In this document: positions 42,857-55,509 of the stretch, piece by piece | Position numbering within the stretch: the first letter of the stretch is position 1 | How the letters are laid out: each line of letters opens with the position of its first letter | Assembly: GCA_029204225.1 (NCBI GenBank) | Contig: CM055105.1 | Span: 15,272,632 to 15,336,631, forward strand | Reading direction: 5' to 3' | Origin: Diphasiastrum complanatum | Taxonomy: Eukaryota > Streptophyta > Lycopodiopsida > Lycopodiales > Lycopodiaceae | DNA length: 64,000 nucleotides | Made by a program: the position numbers and the translations under genes | Notes under the pieces: generated by a model | Seen by the model: only the letters and a program-made list of their open reading frames with translations | What the model was told of the DNA's origin: nothing | Database searches by the model: none

Positions 42857-45345
42857 CTCAACTATGTGCCAACTTAAAAATTTTGAAGCGGCCTTACAAC
42901 TTGCGCTTTTACTGAACACTAAAACCCAGAAGGTAATCAGAGTCAGTTTGAGGGAAATCCCACTTTATTGATAAATCTGAGAAGGTTACATTTCAAGTGT
43001 GTGACCGACCCTAGTCTCCGGGGAGCTGGCATGCCAAGGCGAGTGTCAGGACAACATTCCAGCAAGGGAGGCTGAGACTTGGTTGGAGCTCGCTTTGAGT
43101 CGCAACCCGCACTCCCCTATAGTATTGGTGGGATTCGGCACCCTCCTCATAGCAAGCACTCTACCCAGGCTGGTAAAGCACATTTTCTCTCTCTCTAGAA
43201 AGTCACTTTCTCTCTCTAAATTTTATTGATCCCCAGGCTTCCTTTAATCATGCCTAGATCGTGTGAGGTGATTGCACATCGATCTGAGCTCTCTGGACTT
43301 CGCCAGAACCGATCAAAGATTTTCAGCCATAGGAACTTGGCGTCGGCTGGACTCTGGTCACAGTGGTGCTGGGAGCGGCATCGGCGCCATTGGCGCCCGG
43401 AGTAGCAGGGGCGCTGCTGGCGCCGGGGACATAGCTGGCACCGATGGCGCCGAAAGTAAAGCTTGTAAAGGTAGCTTTACAACATCCACCCCACCTTTAT
43501 AAAATCTGATGTCCTCATCAGATGTCAGATTAAAGTAAAGGTGTCTCCCAATTAAAATAACTATACATTTAAGCTACTTGGCACAGTACTCAATTTACTG
43601 GCCACTTCTTATTAACATTGAAGCTGGCACACCACAAGTCGGAGGCTCAGCTCTTTGTACTGAAAAATTACATAACTTGAAAATATCTCTTTGTCTGGAA
43701 AAAGCGTACATTTTATATCGCTTACGGAAAACCCAAGAACCTTATTAACTGGTGACAGAGGCCTTTCTGTGAAATGTTCGCCCCTGTCGCTTCTGAAATT
43801 TTGACTTTGGAACTCCTTTGAGCTCCTGATTTGTCCTTGATCTACTTTGTGTTGAGCTCCCTGAGCTCCAGATTTGATTAGTTCTGCACAGGTATCAAGG
43901 CTCCCTGAGCCAAAGGATTTATCGTTTGATTGCCACTTTATGGTCCACTCTGTTCCTTGTTGCTTTTGCACCTTGATTTCTCTCCTTGTCCCAGCCTGAT
44001 CTTGATACTTTTCCTTCTTGGCTCTGTAAGATAGGCAAAAATTGAGTACTCCGCAATGCACTTGTCACTTAGCTTGAAGTAGCTCTTTGAATTAGCCCAA
44101 ATGTAACCATTGACCTCGTGGAGAGCCAAAGGGTCGCACCAGTTTGACCCGCATAAGAACTATCTCTTCGCGTTTGTTTGAAACATCATGTTCGTCGCGC
44201 AAAACTTGACTTTCACAATTGCATCACTGGTCAATTGCCTCAGAGTCAAAACAAGAAGTATACATCAAGCTTGGCTTCAAGTAGCTCTCTTTGAATCAGA
44301 CACATGAACCCAGAGTTTGCACTAGTCCGATCTCAATACGAACTCTCCCTTAGCGTCCGTTCGAAATATCAAGTCTCTCATGCAAGACTCAATTTTCACA
44401 GTTCCTTCATTGATCAGCTGCCTTACACGTAACACAAGCCAGTGTACTGATATGTTTCCTCATCATTGTTGGTCCAGAGAAAGACTATAACAAGCCTTCC
44501 TTTTTACAACCAAAACTTGTCAACTTATTAGGTCCAAAGTTTGCCAGTCTTCTCGTGTGAGTATGGCTAGGTCACCTTGAATTTGCCCCCGTTTTGATCA
44601 ACTTTCATTCAAAATTTGCCCCGAGAAAGAGGTGTGTGTGATAGTTCCCCTCCACTTATAAAATCAGTTGATCAAACTTAGAGTAGAGTTCTTCGAACAA
44701 AAAGCCTTTCCAACACTTTGCTCCCCATCTGCTAGGATTATGGCTCGATCCAACTTGTTGCCAATCTCTGAAGAGGATCCTAGTCTTTCCCCTTTGAGGA
44801 AAAACCCAAATGAAACTGGATATCACTCATGCTCAGTGAGTTTCTATTCCGAAGGTGGCCGTCCCAAAATGAAGACCAACTGCTCCATAGAAGATCTCCC
44901 CTAAAATTGCCCTTTCCAACTTTTGACTTCCTACTTGCGTCTGGTGGGCGTTGTCGCAAATGAAACTAACCCAAGAAAAAGGCTAGCCATCCATCCTTTG
45001 CAAACATTGAGTCGTTTCGTTGCCGTTCACGTGCAAGTACTTGAACTGCAAATCCGCCCCACAGATTCTGTAGTCCTCTTTGTTTGATGGTATCAGGCTT
45101 CAAAAGAAAGGTTCCTTCTCGAGCCATCAGCTCCTTGTATCACAAGCAATCATGCAAACCAGACAAAGCATGAGTACTAAGACTCACCATGAATACATAC
45201 AAGTAAGACACTCAGGCAGGTTTACTAACAAGTAACAAAGACAAGGTCCCCCTTTGAGATGGTCCTGCCAACGGACCTTTGCCTGGCCGCGCCCATACAA
45301 ATTGATCACAAAATCAGCCCACATAGGACATCCCTCCAACTATCT

Positions 45346-45680
45346 GTGCTTTCACCATTAAGCAGCACATTGCCTCAGTCACGCCCCACCACTTTTTGGT
45401 CGATAGCCCTTATATCTAAACGATCGGCAGCCTTGAATATACCACCCCCGTGGACGCACCCGTGCTTTCACCGTTAAGCAGCACATTGCCTCAGTAACGC
45501 CCCCACCAAATCTAGTCGATAGCCCTTATAGCTAAACGATCGGCAGCATACTCCCCAATCGTGGACGCACTCGTGCTTTCGCCGTTAGGCAGCGCATTGC
45601 CTCAGTAACGCCCCCACCAAATTTGGTCGATAGCCCTTATAGATACACGAATGGTGGCTATCGCGAATATGTCACCCCGC
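45346..45680 (-). repeat. Leader tandem repeats, three units of about 111-116 bp
   Basis: Units start near 45346, 45462 and 45573. Each carries GTGCTTTCxCC, GCAxCATTGCCTCAGT, and a GATAGCCCTTATAxxTA block. The pol-bearing gypsy copy has a single unit at 30060-30150. Confidence 0.8.
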
Positions 45681-45954
45681 ACCTCACAAGGCACACACCG
45701 TGCTTACACCAACCTAATGGCAGCACATTGCCTCATCTGTCCTACGTGCAGACGGCGCCAGGACCGAACCGCGAAAACTGACCGTGCTTACACCTCAAGG
45801 GCAGCACCTTGACACATCAAGCCCTCGTTCTGCCGACCACCCCGACCGTGGATGCACCCGTGCTTACAGTGTGGGCAGCACCTTGCACAACAGTTGTCTT
45901 GATGAACCCCAAACCGTGGCCATTTCCGTGAGATCCGCATAGCTGACCGGCCAG

Positions 45955-45970
45955 TCGCCTCTAATACCAC
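45955..45970 (-). other. Primer-binding site (variant)
   Basis: On the minus strand a TGTGGTATTAGAGGC sequence follows the LTR end ...GCGCTACA, a diverged form of TGGTATCAGAGC. Confidence 0.65.
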
Positions 45971-46105
45971 ATGTAGCGCAGACATCCCAAAGGGAGCCGG
46001 GAACCACGACTTAGCTTCCCAGCCTTCAACTCTTGCCATCCAAACCCACTTGACATACAAGCAGCCAACTCGCCAACAACGATCAGACTTAACCAACTGA
46101 ACGGA

Positions 46106-46796
46106 TCGTGTAGGACGACTCCTGAGTAGCATATAAAGGCACGCATTGGCGAGTGCACCTCTCACTCAAGTCTCACACACACAACAAGTTTTGTTGGGCA
46201 TGTAAGTAACTGCTCGTTCCATTCCATCGCGGGTACTTCCCTTGTGTGCGTCACAATGCAGTTGCATCAACTTCAGTCTTGCGGGGTTATCCTTCATCAT
46301 TCCAAACGGAGTCTAGTTTAGTCGGGCTTGTGTCATTTCACATAATCGATTATATAGGAGCAAGGCTTGCATGCCTAAAAGCTCCTTCTGAACCATCTGA
46401 AGGCGAAGTACATAAACCCGTTTTCTTGTTCATTACAAGTTTCAGTGTCCAGAGTTGCAGTGAAGGGCCACGACTCAGTGAAGCACGCGCTTTTATCAAC
46501 CTGTGGAAGTAGAACAGAGTTTGAGTGCCTCTGTTTCTTGTTTCTTGGGACGGGCTCTGATCACTTGTTCAAGATAGGAAACCACCACTCTCATGGCTAT
46601 TTCAATCGACATCAAGGATGGCAACGTGACTGCCTTCGAAAGTCTTCGACATGTGATTACCGATGCCAAAGTGGAATCTTTCAGCGTCGGTGACTCCGTC
46701 CTCAAGAATGCCGCCCAGGCTGACTTCGGCAGATGGCCCAATGATGCTTACCTCAGAAGCCCCACCCCTTGGAATGATTTCTACAAGAGTTATAAT
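46106..46796 (+). pseudogene. Aerolysin-type gene, locus 2: promoter, 5' UTR and N-terminal exon only
   Basis: A TATA box (ATATAAAGG) at 46131-46139 is followed by an apparent 5' UTR with a donor-like GTAAGTAAC at 46202. The coding start is the ATG at 46593 (MAISIDIKDGNVTAFESLRH), followed by about 65 codons to the PTPWNDFYKSY block. At about 46797 the sequence jumps into a pol-less LTR element, so the strand-forming and C-terminal regions are absent. This start is shared with locus 3 (minus, near 52540), which supports it. Expression of a truncated transcript is possible but unproven. Confidence 0.65.
46131..46139 (+). promoter_or_regulatory. TATA box of locus 2
   Basis: ATATAAAGG, about 60 bp before a donor-like site and about 460 bp before the start codon. 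Plausible core promoter of the aerolysin-type gene. Confidence 0.45.
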
Positions 46797-47224
46797 AGAT
46801 GAGACTATGGAGCCAAACCGCCCAACCAAACCTAGATCAAAACTGGATCTAGCCCCCAAGCCATGCCATGTGAAGCAAGAGGAGAAGAGATAAACTGGTG
46901 ACCTAAACCCAATATGTTGACAGGAGAATCTCTACCTCATTATATAAAGAGTAGAGTCCTGTGCATGTAACCATGCAATCCCCATGCAGGTCAACTATAA
47001 ATAGATCACATCTCTTCATGCACTCCTCCTGCCTATATCCGTCACATAGACATGCAATACTCCATATGTCTCAATTAGAATGTCTGGGTCCTCTCAAGGT
47101 AATTAGTCACAAACTGGCCTCAACATGTAATTAAATCTCGGCGTGAGCAATAATCTCGAACATTGAAGGGCCGGTCTACCATATTAGAACTATTCCAGGT
47201 CCTTAACCGAATATGGCCATAACA
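46797..47224 (-). mobile_element. 3' LTR of a pol-less element, copy B (outer end lost)
   Basis: Colinear with 38991-39320 from GAGACTATGGAGCC onward, but with about 100 bp extra near 46893-46990, including TATATAAAG. The first 50 bp of the LTR are missing at the junction with the aerolysin-type locus. Confidence 0.7.
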
Positions 47225-49380
47225 TTCTTCCCTCCTTAAACTACTTCTATCCTTAGAAGCTCCTCAAACAGGAAAGAATTACAAGAATAGTTCTTTTGAT
47301 TTTAAATATTAACTGAGAAAATCATAGTCCTTAGTCTGACTTGCATATCAAATAAGTACTCAGAGATCAACCAATTTTCAATCGTTAATCTCTGTTCTAG
47401 AGTACAAACTCTGGTTTGGAAAGTACACTAAGAGGTACATTTTCTCAACTGGGTTACATTCAACACAAGTTAGGAACATCACCTTCATGTAAATCACTTA
47501 CATGAACCACTGAGTGAAAATTTTCCTAACATAGGAGATTTAAAGTTAAAGAAAACAATAATTACAGTCTGAAATCATCCACAAATCTGGTAGACAATTC
47601 ATAAAAACTTCCAAGTACAACTATCCTTAGAATCCAATTCTAAGATATGATAATTCATTCAACTAAAATCTCTAGGAGATTAAAACTCAACTCTGAGCAT
47701 CCCAGATACACTTTTGAGTTAAATGCTCCTATTCTTAGCACCAAATGCAAGAAAATAACATTTATCCATCTTAATAGACTTGTCCGTCTCCTATGATAAT
47801 TGGAGATCCAAGCAAATGAAGAATTGTACTCAAGCATCTGCAGACCATAAACTGTAGCAAAATAGCATCTGCTAGATAAATAAGATAATGTCCGTGAGAT
47901 CCATAGATTCTCAAATAACAGTGATCTGAATGCTTACTCAAATAATAGATCAAGGGCTATCGAAAGTATAATTAGCAATATTATGAAACTGTAATAAATA
48001 GTGCCAAATAGCTATTGAAAGTAAAATTAGCAAAATTATTATAGAACTGTAATAAAATTATAAAACAATTATAGCCCTTAGATCTTGTCCTTTAGCCAGT
48101 GGCCCTTAGCCCATAGCCCTTTTCCTTGTCCCTAGGCCCTTAGCCATTCGCTCTTAGCATTAGCACTTGGCCCTTAACCCTTAGCCCTTCGACCTTATCC
48201 CTTAGCCCTCGTGCATTAGCCCTTACCCTTGAGCGTCAGCCTTAGCACTAGGCCCTTATCCCTTGGCTCTTAACCTTAGCCCTTGGCCCTTAGTCTTAAC
48301 CCTCGGCCCTAGCCCCTACCCCTTGGCTAGGCCCTTGGCCCTAGCCCCTTGGCCCTTGGCTAGGCATTAATCATCACACTTAAGAACCTTTACAATTCCT
48401 TATAGTCCTCTGACAATAATTAAGTATCTATTTATGATCCGTCAATCATAAATATTTGGATTCATATGATTCGTCAATCATAATTTTTTGGAATCCCAAT
48501 ACCATAATCATTTATTGGATACTGGAGTATATGTCCACATAACTCAGGAAAGGTAAGAATTATTCCAAAATCTTTCCACTAAGAAAATATTGGATTTAAA
48601 AATATTCTTCAAATAGCATTCTCTAACTGAAGTGCAAGATTCACTCTCTATAAACCACTGGTAATTAAAGACTGAATGCATACCAAAATGACAATCATCT
48701 TCAATTACAAAAACTTTAGATTACAATCCAGAATCACATCTAGATACCCAAAGTCCTGCTGAATATCAATTCAATTATTATTCTTGGATCCATTATGCTT
48801 CGTGATCCAATTGAGGTCTCTGGGATACAATCACTAATGAGCTGAGTCCCTTCCTTAACTAAGGAATACTCTATCCCAAGACTACTGTATATCCAATGCA
48901 CAAAATGTTAACTGATGTACCCAAATGATTCACTAATCATGCGTCTTACAAGCAATATAATTCAAAACCATCAGTTTCCGGTGAATCCACATCACAGTGA
49001 TCGTTTTACCAATTAACTTCATCTTGGAGTAATCAACTACTCAAGTTAATTGCCAATGATTCAGAAATCTCAAATGTCTAGGTGCAGATCTCAATTATAC
49101 TAGTATGACACCAGATTTAGATCCTCATCCAAACCATTTATAAGTTAATCCATAAATCTCCAATCCAAAGGTTTGTTAACTTTGCAAGTATCTGTCAAAA
49201 CAATACTTGATCAGATGCTTATGTTCGCCAACTAGGTTAAACCAGATAACCTTAGTAACTAGGATTACACAGTAGATTCATACAAGACTAATTATGCACA
49301 TATGAAAATAATCTCACTATGACCCAGTACATAAACACATTCTTACCTGGCAGATTCCTCCAAAACCCACTTATGTTATT
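47225..49380 (-). mobile_element. Internal region of a pol-less LTR element, copy B
   Basis: Starts with the same polypurine tract and runs parallel to copy A (39321-41000) with moderate divergence. It has two insertions relative to A, at 47956-48365 and about 48515-48607. Its right end meets the dispersed repeat at 49381. Confidence 0.65.
47956..48365. repeat. Minisatellite insertion of CCCTTAGC-type units
   Basis: The right two thirds (about 48075-48365) consist of degenerate 8-12 bp units around CCCTTAG(C/G). The left part holds a diverged duplication of an AGTAAAATTAGCAAAATTAT motif. Copy A runs uninterrupted through the equivalent site near 40072. Confidence 0.8.
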
Positions 49381-50747
49381 CCTAATTAGGTAAGCCGTTG
49401 TATTTGGAAGTATATGGCTTTTGTGACAACTATACATAGTATATATGGTCAACGAATCAGAAATGTTGACGGGGATGAGGACGTTGCAAATATCTCACCT
49501 CGCATTTTACTGGGAAGTGTCTGGAACGTTCCTTGTTCAAAATAGACGACCTTCGGGATTTTTCTCTCTCTTTGCATTTTTTGCAAAAAGACGAAGGTGT
49601 CTGTAAAAATGCGAAGGTGCCTTAAAAAAGGTGAAGGTGTCTTTAAAATAGTTTAACTCATGAAAATAGATGGCCTTCGAGAATTTTCTCTCTCTTCGCA
49701 TTTTTCGGGAAAATGCGAAGAAGCCGAAGGTGTTGAAAACAGTTAGACTTTTGAACTTTGAATAAGTTGACTTCTTCAAAATAGTTGAAAGGAAGAAGCC
49801 GAAGGCAAGTGTCACAGTTTTCGAGAAAATGTGACAAATGCGAAATATGCAACACTTAGTGTTTTTCCTTCAATTTGTTGAAGTGTTGCATTTTTTGGAA
49901 AGTGCGAAAAATGCGAGCTGTGCGACACTTAGTGTAATTCTACAGACTATTGAAAAAGTAAAGTGTTTCTGCAGACTTATTATAAATGCTAGTTTTTGGA
50001 AGTAGTTGAAGATGGCCAAGTCTTATTGAGCTTAACATCTGAATTTGAAATATGATAGGATTGGTTACCCTTCACTGAAGATCAGCCGGAAGCCCGTTGA
50101 AGAGATGTTCTTCAAATAGTTTGGTTGTCTAAGTTATGATTCCAAGGAGACAACTGTGGGCTTAATTTCCAACAGTTTTTCCCATTACTTCAATCATAGA
50201 CATTCTTGTTAACAACAAGATTCTTACTTTTTGGATAAATATATTGCAAAATATTAAACAAATATTTTGCAAAACCTTAAGCTTATTTAGACAATAATTT
50301 CTAGTGACAACAAATTGCATGAATTTAATTTCTGTAATTTTCAATGAATGTATGATTTTTACAGAATTTTTTATCATGCACACAAATTTACAATATTTGC
50401 AAAATAGAGCATGCAAGAAAAAAAGGTTAATTATTAAAATTTAAAATTTAGGTGAACTAACAAAAAATTGTATTGGCTCTTAAAAAACGGGTCATCTTCT
50501 GGTCCTATTTCAAAAGATTTTGTGTTATAGAATTGAATAGAAATAGAATGAATATAATGAATAGAATAGAAATATATCTACTAAAATATAATCAAAGTGG
50601 AGTATGAATGATTGGGAATAAGAATATGAATGAATGATGAATGGTGGTTGCAAATGAATGATGGATAGGGTTTAGGGCTTGTTTACGTTTAATGTTTTCT
50701 AAATTCTAAAACTATACTTGGTTGGTTGCAGCATTTATCCCTCACTT
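49381..50747 (-). repeat. Dispersed repeat, copy B
   Basis: Inverted relative of 4829-6458, about 270 bp shorter. It begins with the palindrome CCTAATTAGG and ends next to the (CT)n array. An 84-codon minus frame (50416-50162) extends the small frame seen in copy A. Confidence 0.7.
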
Positions 50748-51332
<585 letters not shown>

Positions 51333-51853
51333 TGTTGTAAAGCTACCATTACAAGCTTTACTTCCGGTGCCACTGGCGCCAGCTATGTCCCCGGCGCCAA
51401 CAGAGCCCCTACTAATCCCAGCGCCACTGTGACCAGAATCCAGCCAGCGCCAAGTTCCTATGGCTGAAAATCTTTGATCGGTTCTAGCGGAGTTCAGAGA
51501 GCTCAGATCGATGTGCAATCACCTCACACGATCTAGGCATGATTAAAAGAAACCTGGGGATCAATAAAATCTAGAGAGAGAAAATGACTCTCTAGAAAGA
51601 GAAAATTCTAGAGAGAGAAAAATGTGCTTTACCAGCTTGGGTAGAGTGCTTGGTATGAGGGGGGTTGCCGAATCACACCAATACTATAGGGTGTGCGGGT
51701 TGCGACTCAGGGCGAGCTCCAACCAAGTCTCAACCTCCCTTGCTGGAATGTTGTCATGGCTCTCGCCTTGGCATGCTAGCGCCCCGGAGACTAGGGTCGG
51801 TCGCTGGTTAAGTCTGATCGTTGTTGGCGAGTTGGCTGCTTGTATATCAAGTG
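51333..51853 (+). mobile_element. LTR2 relic with internal deletion
   Basis: Starts TGTTGTAAAGCTACC and follows the LTR2 at 62069-63249 (reverse) to about 51802, then jumps to that LTR's last 60-100 bp (TTAAGTCTGATCGTTG...). No LTR end or primer site remains. Confidence 0.75.
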
Positions 51854-51855
51854 GG

Positions 51856-52180
51856 TAAAGCATAACTTTAATTGATTACAAACCGCATAATTTTTTTACA
51901 TAAAGTTTTGAACTGTTCTTTTTTTCTCTCCGAACGTGTAGACTTCAACATTTCCTATACTATGGAGTGTACTATGTAGCTTCTCAAGCTTTGACTTGAT
52001 GTGTTTCATATGTATAATATATGCAATCGTCTCGACTTCAACATTTCCTATATTATGTAGTGTAGTATATAGCTTCTCAAGCTTTGACATGCAACTATAA
52101 TAGCTACTATGCGTGACATTATTTTACTTACTACAAGATGCCCATCATACGAGAATACTAAGATCCATGATCGATCGACT
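51856..52180. repeat. Noncoding with a duplicated 55-bp segment
   Basis: 51856-51900 is the inverted match to 36975-37017. A segment starting GACTTCAACATTTCCTATA at about 51941 recurs at about 52033 (period about 92 bp). No gene. Confidence 0.6.
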
Positions 52181-52943
52181 TCACCAGGTGCTGTGGCGCT
52201 GGTCCATCCCCAACCTCGACCGTCGAGTGATAGTAATTTTGTTGGTAATGGAGCCGCTGCTCATGGCGCCACCGATATCTAAAGACCAGAAGTGATGTCC
52301 CTGGTACGGAGGATCGCAATTGATTGCGGTAACTCCAGTTAGATGGGCTTCATAAACGATCCGGACTTTCATTTGGCCTTTAGAGGCGGTAAGGATTGCG
52401 TGCTTGGTTTGATGCGGGGGTACCTTCACAGTCACTCCTGACCCTGAACTTAGAGTGGTGGTCGCGGATTTTAATCACATGTCGAAGACTTCCGAAGGCA
52501 GTCACCTTGCCATCCTTGATGTCGATTGATATAGCCATGAGAGTGGTGGTTTCCTATCTTGAGCAAGAGATCAGAGCCCGTCCCAAGAAACAAGAAACAG
52601 AGGCACTCAAACTCTGTTCTACTTCCACAGCTTGATAAAAGCGCGTGCTTCACTGAGTCGTGACCCTTCACTGCAACCTGTAATGAACAAGAAAACGGGT
52701 TTATGTACTTTGCCTTCAGATGGTTCAGAAGGAGCTTTCAGGCATGCAAGCCTTGCTCCTATATAATCGATTACGTGAAATGCTTCTTGGTTTCCAAGGG
52801 GAGGCTCGAACCTAGGACCAAAGAAACTTTGGATGCCAAGCTAACCAGTTGAGCCAACCCCGTTGGGTGATTACGTGAAATGACACAAGCGCGACTAAAC
52901 TAGACTCCGTTTGGAATGACGAAGGATAACCCCGCAAGACTCA
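52181..52943 (-). pseudogene. Aerolysin-type gene, locus 3: ends joined by an internal deletion
   Basis: Minus strand. The 5' UTR region (52943-52540, matching 46275-46592) leads to the same start codon as locus 2. After about 20 codons (to LRHV) the sequence jumps at about 52475 to the Ser/Gly-rich part just before the VKVPPHQTKHAIL block. It then runs through VRIVYEAHLTGV and HHFWSLDIGG to a C-terminus that differs from locus 1 after NKITIT. The middle of the protein, including the membrane-insertion strands, is missing and the joint is out of frame. A SINE is inserted in the 5' region at 52783-52868. Confidence 0.7.
52769..52882 (-). mobile_element. tRNA-derived SINE with 14-bp target-site duplication
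   Basis: GATTACGTGAAATG occurs at 52769-52782 and 52869-52882. The 86-bp body between, read on the minus strand, has an A-box-like TGGCTCAACTGG (52856-52845) and a B-box-like GGTTCGAGCC (52812-52803), the split Pol III promoter of tRNA genes. The paralogous site at locus 2 (about 46338-46360) is uninterrupted. No poly(A) tail is visible, and tRNA folding is imperfect, so it is a retroposed tRNA-like sequence and not a working tRNA gene. It also could be called a tRNA retropseudogene. Confidence 0.8.
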
Positions 52944-52978
52944 AGTTCACGACCTCTAGAAAACAACATTCAAACACG

Positions 52979-55509
52979 TCACCCGAAGAGTTCCATTGCC
53001 CTTTGCCACTCTTTGTGATCTTTTGCCTCATCAAAGGTTGATGGCTCTCGACAGTTCAAAATGTCAATCATTAGGGCATAGTTCACATAGTCACGATCGG
53101 GAGACTTCCTTTCCCGTGTTGATCTTCTCACTTCACTTTGTGTGCTAGATCCTGTTTGATTTAGCTTTGCGTCCTTCATGATCTTTTCATACCATTTTGG
53201 TATCTTAGATTCACGTGATACACTACGTGGAGAGTACGTATCCCAAGGAGTGTCCAAGTAATGTCTCTTACTTCCAACCGGTTTCTCCTTTATTGCTCCT
53301 ATTGGCAAATACCTCCCCCTAGGCTCTTGAATAGGTGGTGTTCTTTCATATTCGCCCTCTCGACTTTCGTCTTCACGTGCATCATTTTGTAGAGCATCTT
53401 CTTCATTTTCTTCCTCCAGAATTGTGGGAAGTCTCTTGATGCTTTCACCGCTTGCATGGTCTTCATCTTCATACCTATGCGTTTAATCAAAGATCACATA
53501 TTTGCTAATGTGAATCTTTTTCATTACAGGATCAAAACATCTGTAAGCTTTCATTCTTTCATCATAACCGACGAAGATACACTTGATTGCTTTGGCATCA
53601 AGTTTCTTTCGCTCCTCCTTTGGCACATGTACATAGGCCTTACATCCAATGCCATGAAACTTGTCGATTTTTGGCTTTATTCCAGTAAATGCTTCTTCAG
53701 GAGTCATATTTGGAACCGCAAGTGTAGGCCTCCTATTTTGCAAGAACGTTGCCGCACTGCACGCTTCCAACCAAAGTGAATCGGTCAAGCCCATTTGCTT
53801 CATAATAGTTCTATTTTTCCTTTCAGCTACACCATTACTATGCGGCGTGTGTGACTGTGTGAATTGTGTTTTAATGTCGTGTTCTTTGCAAAAGTCTTTA
53901 AAATCAACTCCTTGAAGCGAGCAAAAGTGTCAGATTTTTTTTTCAAGAAATAAATCCATGTCCTCCTAGAGTAATTATCTATGAAAGTCATAAAATAATA
54001 TGCTTTCTCCAACGACATGGTCTTCATTGGGCCGCACAGGTCGTTGTGAATTAGTTCCAGCGGTTTCTTAGCTCTTGTAGCTCCACCTTTCTTGAATGTC
54101 TCTTTGACGCATCCTTCACATATTGCATGATGATCATCCTGCAATGCCGGTAACCCTATTACCATCTTCAGCTTCGCCATCAATCACAAGCTCAACTCGG
54201 ATTGAGATGTTGTTGAGATAGCCAAACCATATTCACCTGGTTTTGCAGCATCCAATTTATAAAGGCCACAGTTACTATCTCTATAACCCTTCGCCACCAC
54301 TTTGTGGTTGTGGTTCGTATCCTTCATAAGGCATCCATCCTTGACAAAATCAACTTTAAGATGTTGATTTGCCATTACACCAATAGAAAGCAAACTCTTT
54401 TTGAGTCCAAGAACATAAAGTACATTAGGGATGTTTTTAAATTTTGCCATCAGGAAATTGCACAGGTACATTGCCCACACCCTATATCTGGCATTCCTCT
54501 CCATTGGCTTGAGTGACCTTATCCCCATCATGAATTGGTGAGAATTTTTCAAACCAATCACGTTTTCCGGTCATATGCCTTGTGGCGCCTGAGTCTATGA
54601 ACCATCTGGCACCATCATCGACTTGAGATGCCAATGCCGATGAGAAAACACTTGTCTCGTCATCTTCTCCATCATCTTCGGCAATGTTTCCTTGTTGAGT
54701 CACTTTTCCCACTTTTATGTCTGCTTTCTTCTTATAACACTCGCATGCCCAATAACCCAGTTTGTGGCAATAGTAACATTTTTCTTTCTTCTTCTTTTTC
54801 TCTTTTGATGACGACTCTCCTTCGTCATCATCATCCTTGGATTTCTTAGGAATCCTTTTCCATCCTTTCTGCTTGCCTTTAGCAAGTAAGGCTTGATCCT
54901 CCTGTGGGGTTTGTCTTGACTTCACCACTTCGTGACGCTGCTCTTCTTGCAACATGATTTCGTGGAAGTCATCAGAAGTAGGCAACCTGTCCCTTGAAGC
55001 AATGCCGCTCACAAACATCTGTAGCCCTTCCGAGACACCGCTCATTGTGGTATGTACCAATTCAATATCTCTGATTGGTTCTCCAATTGTCACAAGTTGA
55101 TCTCTCAGCTCCTTTATCCTTGTGAAGAAGGATCCCACTGATTCACTTTCTTCCATCCTTACTGTGTTCAATCTCGACTTCAAGAACATGGCTCGAGCTG
55201 GATTGCAAGTTTGAAATTGCATTCTAAAAGCTTCCCAAGCTCCCCTAGCCGTCGTGGCATCACGTGAGTGATCACATGGTCTTTCACTAAAAGATTGATC
55301 AAGGATAATGCTCTCTGCGCCTTTTTATCAAAGGCCCTTATGTCACCTGGAATGGTATTTGGCCAGACATCAATACCTGCCACGATTTTCCACAACTCTT
55401 TCTCCATCAAAATGCTCTTCATTTTGAATTTCCAGATGTTGTAGTTAGAAGCCCCATCAAGTTTGCTTGCATCGCCCAAAATTGCCTCATTGATGTTTGC
55501 CATCTCCAA
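52979..55509 (-). pseudogene. Ty1/copia gag, protease and integrase relic
   Basis: gag starts at 55509 (KLDGASNYNIWKFKMKSILM) with a frameshift near 55240. A CCHC knuckle CYYCHKLGYWACEC lies near 54780. Protease has WFIDSGATRHMTG near 54590. The integrase zinc region has CEGCVKETF; the core has YYFMTFIDNYSRRTWIYFLK, then a break. The C-terminal part has LQNRRPTLAVPNMTPEEAF and CIFVGYDERMKAYR (53803-53483). The linker to RT ends at 52979, where locus 3 flank begins. RT and RNase H are gone. At least six frame breaks. Confidence 0.9.

Larger units (their letters stand above)
42857..46105 (-). mobile_element. Pol-less relative of the gypsy element (LTR2 subfamily)
   Basis: The 3' LTR is 43484-42857 (minus, truncated on the left), preceded by a polypurine tract at 43485-43500. 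The internal part has no pol. The leader (45240-45955) is shared with the gypsy copy at 29.9-30.5 kb. The primer site is 45955-45970. The 5' LTR starts at 45971 and is cut at about 46105 by the aerolysin-type locus. The only frame of note, 44061-43612 (149 codons, Lys/Gln-rich), matches nothing I know. It probably used gypsy proteins in trans. Confidence 0.7.

Noticed and set aside
52798-52862. Functional tRNA gene
   Set aside because: A and B boxes are present, but acceptor pairing is imperfect and the sequence is bounded by retroposition target duplications.
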